Shown here: piece by piece, positions 58,319 to 64,000 of the stretch | Layout of the letters: every line of letters starts with the position of its first letter | Position numbering within the stretch: the first letter of the stretch is position 1 | Notes under the pieces: model-generated | What the model was told of the DNA's origin: nothing | Database searches by the model: none | The model's input: only the letters and a program-made list of their open reading frames with translations | Made by a program: the position numbers and the translations under genes | Assembly (NCBI GenBank): GCA_045644545.1 | Contig: JAZRHC010000004.1 | Span: 1-64,000 of the forward strand | Reading direction: 5' to 3' | Length of the DNA: 64,000 nt | From: Scatosoma sp045644545 | GTDB lineage: Bacteria; Bacillota; Clostridia; Christensenellales; Borkfalkiaceae

Positions 58319-59455
58319 ATGAAACTTACGACGGCGGGAGAATCGCACGGCAAAGCGCTCGTGGCGATCGTTGAGGGCTTGCCCGCACACCTTACGATTG
58401 ATATAGAAAAAATCAACGCGGAGCTCGCGCTTCGCCAAAGCGGCTACGGCAGAGGCGGACGGCAAAAGATCGAACGCGACCGCGCGGAGATTTTAACGGG
58501 CGTAAGAAATCAAGAAACGCTCGGAAGCCCCGTGACCCTTTGTATCTTCAATAAAGATTTCGAGAACTGGTCGAAGGCTATGTCGGCAGGCGAATGCGAC
58601 GAAAGCGCGATGGCTAAAAAAGCGCTCACCAAGGTTCGCCCCGGTCACGCGGATTTGTCGGGTATGCTCAAATTCGACCAAACGGACGCACGGAATATTT
58701 TAGAGCGCGCCTCTGCCCGTGAAACGGCGATCCGCGTTGCGGCAGGTAGCGTGTTTAAACAGTATCTGTCCGCGCTCGGCGTGGAAATCGGCGGCTACGT
58801 GAAAGAGGTCTGCGGCGTAAAAGACGGGGACAGGTACGCGTTTGAGGAGTTGAAAAGAGCCAAAACCACCGAGCTTGGAATGCTTGATCAACGAGCGGAA
58901 GATCTCGCCAAGGAAAAGATCGACGAGCTTAAAAAAGCGGGCGATACGGCGGGCGGCGTTGCGGAGATCCGCGTGAAAGGGCTCAAAAGCGGGTTTGGCA
59001 GTATGATGACGTACGCTGAAAAGCTCGACGCACGGCTCGCGCGGGCGTTGATGAGTATTCAGGCGGTCAAGGGCGTGGAAATCGGTATGGGCTTTGAGGT
59101 CGGAAGCGTGAGCGGCAAAGCGGTGCACGACGAAATTTACTATGCGGACGGGAAATATTATCGCGAAACCAACCGCGCGGGCGGTTTGGAAGGCGGTATG
59201 ACGAACGGCGAGGAGCTTATCCTCCGCGTGGCGATGAAGCCGATCCCCACGCTTATGAAGGGACTTTCCACGGTGGATTATCTCACCAAAGAAAAGGCGG
59301 TCGCGGCTTCTGAGCGGAGCGACGTTTGCGCGATTTTTGCGCTCGAAGTGATCGCAGAGGCGGTCGTGGCGGAAGCCCTTGCCGTTGCCGTTTCCGAGCG
59401 GCTCGGCGGGGATACGATGGCGCAGGTGAAAGCGCGCTACGACGCGCTTAATTAA
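58319..59455 (+). CDS. aroC: Chorismate synthase
   Basis: AroC makes chorismate from EPSP with reduced FMN, the last shikimate step. The 378-aa protein has TTAGESHGKALVAIVEGLPA, RQSGYGRGGRQKIERD, PGHADLSGMLKF and ERASARETAIRVAAGS, and the late GLSTVDYLTKEK. AGAGGAAAA precedes the start. It leads the aroCBAEQK run. Confidence 0.96.
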   Translation: MKLTTAGESHGKALVAIVEGLPAHLTIDIEKINAELALRQSGYGRGGRQKIERDRAEILTGVRNQETLGSPVTLCIFNKDFENWSKAMSAGECDESAMAKKALTKVRPGHADLSGMLKFDQTDARNILERASARETAIRVAAGSVFKQYLSALGVEIGGYVKEVCGVKDGDRYAFEELKRAKTTELGMLDQRAEDLAKEKIDELKKAGDTAGGVAEIRVKGLKSGFGSMMTYAEKLDARLARALMSIQAVKGVEIGMGFEVGSVSGKAVHDEIYYADGKYYRETNRAGGLEGGMTNGEELILRVAMKPIPTLMKGLSTVDYLTKEKAVAASERSDVCAIFALEVIAEAVVAEALAVAVSERLGGDTMAQVKARYDALN

Positions 59456-59473
59456 CGGTCGGGAGAACGGGCT

Positions 59474-60553
59474 ATGAAAGAAAAAACGGAAATTGTAGAG
59501 CTCAACGCCCCGTCGACGCAAGCGAAGATCTATATCGGCGCAGGGATTTTAAAGGAGCGTTTGCCTGCGCTCACGGCAGGGCGGAACTGCTTCGTCCTTA
59601 CCGATTCGAACGTGTACGCGTTATACCGACCGCTGTTTGACGAATATTTCAAAGAAGCGGGCTTGTTCGTGCTTCCCGCGGGCGAGGAGAATAAAAATTT
59701 TCAATCGCTGTATGCGATCTTGTCCGCAATGGCGGAAGCGGGCGTTTTAAGAACTTCAAGGCTTTTTGCCGTTGGTGGCGGGGTCGTCGGGGATATCGGC
59801 GGGCTTGCCGCGGCGCTTTATATGCGCGGGATCTCTTGCGTACAAATCCCCACCACGCTGCTTGCGCAGGTGGACAGCGGCGTAGGCGGGAAAACGGCTG
59901 TTGACCTCGGCGGGGTGAAGAATATCGTCGGGGCGTTTTATCAGCCCGAGGAAGTCGTCGTCGATACGGAATTTTTAAAAACGCTTCCGCTTCGAGAAAT
60001 CAAATGCGGTATGGGCGAGATCGTCAAATACGCGGCGCTCGACGGGAAGTTTTTTAAAACGCTTTCCGAAAATACGGACGAGCTTTCGTCGCTGGAATTT
60101 TTGCAGTCGTTGATCGCGGATTCTATCCGTTTGAAGGCGGGCGTGGTCGAGCGCGACGAGAAGGAATCGGGCGAGCGCAAATGCCTGAACGTGGGGCACA
60201 CGACGAGCCACGCGATCGAGCTTACGCACGGATTCTCGCACGGCGAAGGGGTGCTTTACGGTATGCTTTTGGAAACGCATATCGCGATGAAAGCGGGCGT
60301 TTGCGAGAAGGAATACGGGGAAAAGCTGATAAAGATCGTTCGCGCGGCGATCGAGGTCGAGCCCAAATCCGCGCCCGATTTTAAGAATATAAAAGCCGAC
60401 GCGGCGAAAGCCAAGGCGGATAAGAAAAATACCCGCGGCGATAAGATCACCCTTTCGGTTGCGAAAAAGCAAAACGAATGGACTACGCTTACGCTGGATT
60501 TCGATTTTTACGCAAACGCGCTCGAACGGGCGGTGAAAGAGCTTTCGCTTTGA
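59474..60553 (+). CDS. aroB: 3-dehydroquinate synthase
   Basis: AroB converts DAHP to 3-dehydroquinate using NAD and a metal. The 359-aa protein has GGGVVGDIGGLAAALYMRGI, PTTLLAQVDSGVGGKTAVDL and the metal-binding His residues in NVGHTTSHAIELTHGFSHGE. The gap to aroC is 18 bases. No DAHP synthase gene lies in the window. Confidence 0.96.
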   Translation: MKEKTEIVELNAPSTQAKIYIGAGILKERLPALTAGRNCFVLTDSNVYALYRPLFDEYFKEAGLFVLPAGEENKNFQSLYAILSAMAEAGVLRTSRLFAVGGGVVGDIGGLAAALYMRGISCVQIPTTLLAQVDSGVGGKTAVDLGGVKNIVGAFYQPEEVVVDTEFLKTLPLREIKCGMGEIVKYAALDGKFFKTLSENTDELSSLEFLQSLIADSIRLKAGVVERDEKESGERKCLNVGHTTSHAIELTHGFSHGEGVLYGMLLETHIAMKAGVCEKEYGEKLIKIVRAAIEVEPKSAPDFKNIKADAAKAKADKKNTRGDKITLSVAKKQNEWTTLTLDFDFYANALERAVKELSL

Positions 60554-60572
60554 AAGGAAAGAGGACAAGGCT

Positions 60573-61835
60573 ATGTTGGAAATAAAACCGAGAGAATATT
60601 TCGAAGGGGAATTTTCCCTTCCCGGGGATAAATCGATCACCCATCGCGCGGTAATGCTGAACGCGTGCGCAGACGGGGAAGCGACGATTACGAACGCTTT
60701 AACGGGCGAGGACTGCCTGTCCACGGCGGCGTGTATGCGCGCGCTCGGCGCGAAAATAAAGGTGGACGGCACGACGATTTTCGTGAAAGGCTCGCCCGAT
60801 TTCAAAAGCGGGCAACGCCTGAATTGCGGAAACTCGGGCACGACTATTCGTCTTTTGACGGGACTCGTGGCGGGCAAAGGGATCCAAGCGGAGCTCTACG
60901 GCGACGATTCCCTTTCAAAGCGACCTATGGGAAGGGTGTCCGAGCCACTTGCGCTTCTCGGCGCGAAGGTGCAAACGACGGGCGGAACAGCGCCGTTAGT
61001 CGTATCCCCCGCAACCCTTTGCGGGCAGGAAATCACGCTGAAAATAGCCTCCGCGCAGGTCAAAAGCGCGATTCTTCTCGCGGGACTGAACGCGGAAGGG
61101 GTCACGCGAGTCGTAGAACCCGTAAAATCCCGCGATCACACGGAAAGAATGCTCCAAGCAATGGGCGCGGAGATAAGAGTAGACGGCAACGCGGTAGAAA
61201 TTAAAAAAAGCAACTTAAAAGCGATCGACGTCAGCGTTCCTTCGGATATTTCGTCGGCGGCGTATTTTATGGCGCTCGGCGCGCTCAAAGGCAAAACGCT
61301 TTGTAAAAACGTCGGAGTCAATCCCACGCGCACGGGAATTTTAGTCGCGTTCGATAAGCTCGGCGTGAAATATACGCTTTTAAACCGTCGCGTTTCGGGC
61401 GGGGAAGAAATTGCGGATATCCTCGTGGAGAAATCGCCCCTCAAAGCCATCGAGCTCGGCGGGGAAGTCATTCCCGCGCTGATCGACGAATTGCCCTTAA
61501 TCGCGCTTATGTGCGCGTTTGCCGAAGGCGAAAGCCGTATTTTCGGCGCAAAGGAACTGCGCGTAAAAGAAAGCGACCGAATTAAAACGACGGCGGAGCT
61601 TATCAACGCGTTGGGCGGGGATTGCCGAGAAACGCAAGACGGATTTATTATTCGAGGGAAAGCCTCTTTGCGGGGAGGAAAAGTAAACAGCTATCTCGAT
61701 CACAGGATCGCGATGACGGCGGCGGTCGGGCTGATCGCTTCGGAGGAAGGCGGGGAGATCGTAAACCCCGAATGTTGCGCGATATCTTTCCCTGATTTCT
61801 TTGAAAAATTAGGCGTTTGCGCGGGGCAGGTGTGA
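60573..61835 (+). CDS. aroA: 3-phosphoshikimate 1-carboxyvinyltransferase (EPSP synthase)
   Basis: AroA joins shikimate 3-phosphate and PEP. The 420-aa protein has LPGDKSITHRAVML, LNCGNSGTTIRLLTGL, KRPMGRVSEPLALLGA, the repeated half-domain motif AQVKSAILLAGLNA and ELRVKESDRI, plus YLDHRIAMTAAV near the end. It ends one base before aroE. Confidence 0.96.
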   Translation: MLEIKPREYFEGEFSLPGDKSITHRAVMLNACADGEATITNALTGEDCLSTAACMRALGAKIKVDGTTIFVKGSPDFKSGQRLNCGNSGTTIRLLTGLVAGKGIQAELYGDDSLSKRPMGRVSEPLALLGAKVQTTGGTAPLVVSPATLCGQEITLKIASAQVKSAILLAGLNAEGVTRVVEPVKSRDHTERMLQAMGAEIRVDGNAVEIKKSNLKAIDVSVPSDISSAAYFMALGALKGKTLCKNVGVNPTRTGILVAFDKLGVKYTLLNRRVSGGEEIADILVEKSPLKAIELGGEVIPALIDELPLIALMCAFAEGESRIFGAKELRVKESDRIKTTAELINALGGDCRETQDGFIIRGKASLRGGKVNSYLDHRIAMTAAVGLIASEEGGEIVNPECCAISFPDFFEKLGVCAGQV

Positions 61836-61836
61836 A

Positions 61837-62673
61837 ATGAACGCAAAAAAAATACGCCTCGGGCTCGTCGGGAAGGATCTTACGAAATCCCCGAGCGATA
61901 AGGTGCATAATTTTATTTTAAGCGAACTCGGCTACGAGTGCGAATACGAAAAGCTCTCCGTGAGCCAAGAGCAATTCGATTTTGCCGCGAGAAGACTGCT
62001 CGGCGACTTCGACGGCTTTAACGTCACCATTCCTTATAAGCGGGATATTATGGAATATCTCGACGGGATAAAGGGAGAAGCCAACGAATTCGGCGCGGTG
62101 AACACGGTGATTTGCGCCACGCGGGAGGGCTATAACACGGACGGGCTCGGGTTTATGCAAATGCTCTTTACCGCGGGGATATCGGTCGAGGGCAAAAAAA
62201 CGCTCGTTTTAGGCGGCGGCGGTTCGGGCAGAAGCTCGGCGGTCGCGCTCAAAAACGCGGGCGCGGAAGTATATTTATATCAACGGAACGCCGAAAAATT
62301 ATTGCAAACGGCGAAAGAACTGGGCGTGAAAGCGGCGAACGGTGGCAACGGCGAAAACGGCGTTTACGGCGGGAAGTTCGAGCTTCTCGTCAACTGTACG
62401 GGCGTGGGTATGCACGATACGGAAGGGCAATCCCCCGTCGAAGCTTCGGCGTTTGCGGGCGCGGAAGCGGCGGTCGATCTCATTTACACTCCCGCCGAGT
62501 CGGAATTTTTGCGGCTCGCAAAATCAAAGGGCGTGAAAATCTTGAACGGCGCGTCGATGCTTTTTTATCAGGCGTATTACGCGGATTGCTTGTATTTAAA
62601 CCGCACTCCTTCCAAAGAGGAAGCCGAAAATTTATATAAAAAATATTTAAAAACTCAAAACGAGGTGAAATAA
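61837..62673 (+). CDS. aroE: Shikimate dehydrogenase
   Basis: AroE reduces 3-dehydroshikimate to shikimate with NADPH. The 278-aa protein has the substrate segment KSPSDKVHNFILSELGYE, FNVTIPYKRDIMEYLD with catalytic Lys, GAVNTV, the nucleotide-binding GGGGSGRSSAVALKNAGAEV and the closing GASMLFYQA. It is packed between aroA and aroQ. Confidence 0.95.
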   Translation: MNAKKIRLGLVGKDLTKSPSDKVHNFILSELGYECEYEKLSVSQEQFDFAARRLLGDFDGFNVTIPYKRDIMEYLDGIKGEANEFGAVNTVICATREGYNTDGLGFMQMLFTAGISVEGKKTLVLGGGGSGRSSAVALKNAGAEVYLYQRNAEKLLQTAKELGVKAANGGNGENGVYGGKFELLVNCTGVGMHDTEGQSPVEASAFAGAEAAVDLIYTPAESEFLRLAKSKGVKILNGASMLFYQAYYADCLYLNRTPSKEEAENLYKKYLKTQNEVK

Positions 62674-62674
62674 A

Positions 62675-63118
62675 ATGAAAATTTTGGTGCTCAACGGCGT
62701 AAATCTCAATTTAACGGGCAAACGCGAACGTAGCGTTTACGGCGTAAAAACGCTCGAAGAAATCAACGCGGAAATCGCAACTTACGCAAAGACGCGTGGC
62801 GTGGCTACGGAGTTTTATCAAAGCAATTTCGAAGGCGAGCTCGTGAATAAGCTCCACGAGGCGTTTTTAAATAATTCCTGCGACGCAATTGTTTTGAACG
62901 CGGGCGCGTTCACGCATTATAGCTACGCCCTTCGCGACGCGATCGCCGCGATCGATATTCCCGTGGTGGAAGTGCATCTCTCTAACGTTCACGCGCGCGA
63001 TGAATTCAGAAAGAACAGCGTGCTTTCGGAGGTTTGCGCGGGAACGGTGTTCGGGTTTGGCGTGGGGAGCTATATCGCCGCGATCGAAGGCTTAAAATAT
63101 CGCGCGGAAAATAAATAA
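62675..63118 (+). CDS. aroQ: 3-dehydroquinate dehydratase (type II)
   Basis: AroQ dehydrates 3-dehydroquinate to 3-dehydroshikimate. The 147-aa protein has the type II opening LVLNGVNLNLTGKRERSVYG with the catalytic Tyr, FYQSNFEGELVNKLHEA, NAGAFTHYSYALRDAIA and the catalytic His in VVEVHLSNVHARDEFR. GAGGTGA precedes the start. Confidence 0.96.
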   Translation: MKILVLNGVNLNLTGKRERSVYGVKTLEEINAEIATYAKTRGVATEFYQSNFEGELVNKLHEAFLNNSCDAIVLNAGAFTHYSYALRDAIAAIDIPVVEVHLSNVHARDEFRKNSVLSEVCAGTVFGFGVGSYIAAIEGLKYRAENK

Positions 63119-63139
63119 TCAAGGCTCGAAGGGGTAGTT

Positions 63140-63661
63140 ATGAATTTGATCTTATGCGGAATGATGGGCGCGGGAAAAACGACGATCGGGATCAAGATCG
63201 CCGAGCGCACGGGCAGAAGATGGTACGATACCGACGGTATGATCGTCGATCGTCACGGAAAAATTTCAGACATTTTCGAATACTACGGCGAAGAATATTT
63301 CCGTAAGATAGAAACGGATATCGTGAAAGAGCTGAGCCAAAAGGACGACCTCGTGATCTCGACGGGCGGCGGCTTGGTGTTAAAAAGCGAAAACGATAAA
63401 ATTTTGCAAGAAAACGGCAAGATCGTTTTTTTGCGCGCCTCTTTGCAAACGCTTGCCGAAAGGCTGAAAGTGGACGGCACTCGCCCGCTGTTGCAAACCT
63501 CTACGGAAAATATCCGCGACCGCCTCGCAAGGCTTTTAAAGGAGCGCTCGCCCGTTTATGAAAGCGTGGCGGATTATATCGTGGACGTAGACGGAAAAAC
63601 GCCCGACGAAATCGCGGACGAAGTGGTTTCGGTTGTGAAAATGGGCGGGGCAGGTATTTGA
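63140..63661 (+). CDS. aroK: Shikimate kinase
   Basis: AroK phosphorylates shikimate. The 173-aa P-loop protein has GMMGAGKTTIGIKIAERTGR, the shikimate-binding YDTDGMIVDRHG, EEYFRKIE, STGGGLV and the lid Arg in DGTRPLL. GAAGGGG precedes the start. Its stop overlaps the next start (TGATG). Confidence 0.95.
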   Translation: MNLILCGMMGAGKTTIGIKIAERTGRRWYDTDGMIVDRHGKISDIFEYYGEEYFRKIETDIVKELSQKDDLVISTGGGLVLKSENDKILQENGKIVFLRASLQTLAERLKVDGTRPLLQTSTENIRDRLARLLKERSPVYESVADYIVDVDGKTPDEIADEVVSVVKMGGAGI

Positions 63662-64000
63662 TGAAAACCATTTTAATCACGGGCGGCGTGCGCGGTATTG
63701 GCGCGGCGATCGCCTTAGCTTTTTTAAAAAAATATACCCGCGAACAGGCGCGCGTGTGCGTGACTTACACCAAAGACGAAGAAAACGCGGAAAAAATCCG
63801 CGCGGCAGGCGCGGAAGTTTATCGTTCGGACGTTTCGAACGAGGACGAAGTGAAAGAACTTTTTAAAACCTTGGGTGGCGTGGATATCCTCGTGAACAAC
63901 GCGGGCGTAGCTCTCGTAAAGCAGCTGCAAGATACCACCGTTGACGAGTTTCGTAAGCTTTTTTCCGTCAACGTCGAGGGCGCGTTTTTGTGCGCGCGTG
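63661..64000 (+). CDS. Short-chain dehydrogenase/reductase, N-terminal part (runs off the window)
   Basis: The first 113 residues show a Rossmann NAD(P)-binding fold: TGGVRGIGAAIALAF, an acidic turn DVSNEDE and the NNAGVAL motif. The catalytic Ser-Tyr-Lys set lies beyond the window. FabG-like 3-oxoacyl-ACP reductases are the nearest look-alikes, but the substrate cannot be called. It overlaps aroK by one base, so it is co-transcribed with the aro genes. Confidence 0.85.
   Translation, partial: MKTILITGGVRGIGAAIALAFLKKYTREQARVCVTYTKDEENAEKIRAAGAEVYRSDVSNEDEVKELFKTLGGVDILVNNAGVALVKQLQDTTVDEFRKLFSVNVEGAFLCAR

Overview
The window looks like a chromosomal segment of a spore-forming, probably anaerobic member of the Bacillota (class Clostridia). 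The evidence is the presence of SpoIIE, SpoVB, a LysM protein and a cysteine-rich coat-like protein, the McsA-McsB-ClpC stress module, Clostridia-type PyrK/PyrDB, monoderm lipoproteins, and strong AGGAGG ribosome sites. The lineage below class level is a guess; the very large secreted beta-rich lipoproteins and BspA-type repeats fit uncultured gut Clostridia.

Layout. 1-150: edge of an IS3-like transposase and a dispersed repeat. 201-16858: one long rightward operon with a giant cell-surface subtilisin (2490 aa), a lipoprotein, an oligopeptide-binding lipoprotein, two permeases, two ATPases and a small membrane protein. Read together it is a digest-and-import module: an outside protease makes peptides and the Opp/Dpp transporter takes them up. 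16934-20947 (minus): a 1337-aa beta-rich lipoprotein. 21242-23743: a membrane protein ending in a CD1871A-like CxxC tail, followed by a polyferredoxin fused to a TlpA thioredoxin domain. 23878-27659 (minus): a giant redoxin lipoprotein and a small lipoprotein. These four look like an extracytoplasmic thiol-redox set. 27890-27980: tRNA-Ser(GCU), then ppa.

28989-33594 holds three tandem paralogous polytopic membrane proteins and a short relative of their tails; no function is recognised. 33650-34282 (minus) is an AT-rich island: promoter, 102-nt hairpin, terminator, then a small membrane protein. It is the best candidate here for an unfamiliar RNA-controlled unit. 34352-40324 (minus): spoIIE, mazF, pgi, spoVB. 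40325-40920 is a repeat cluster. 40923-43004: a small regulator, a LysM protein, a coat-like protein and a phosphoesterase. 43104-48815: pyrBCFKDE under a promoter with a palindrome over its -35. 48985-49109: a galM remnant. 49127 onward: trpS, an Lgt-like protein, a DUF4190-like protein, a small XRE regulator, proS, then an XRE-membrane regulator sitting where ctsR is expected before mcsA-mcsB-clpC, and finally aroCBAEQK with a partial SDR gene.

The most unexpected pattern crosses these regions. Four genes (spoVB, the phosphoesterase, the 65-aa XRE regulator and the XRE-membrane regulator) lack a ribosome site and have the start codon exactly six bases after a good -10 element, which implies leaderless mRNAs.
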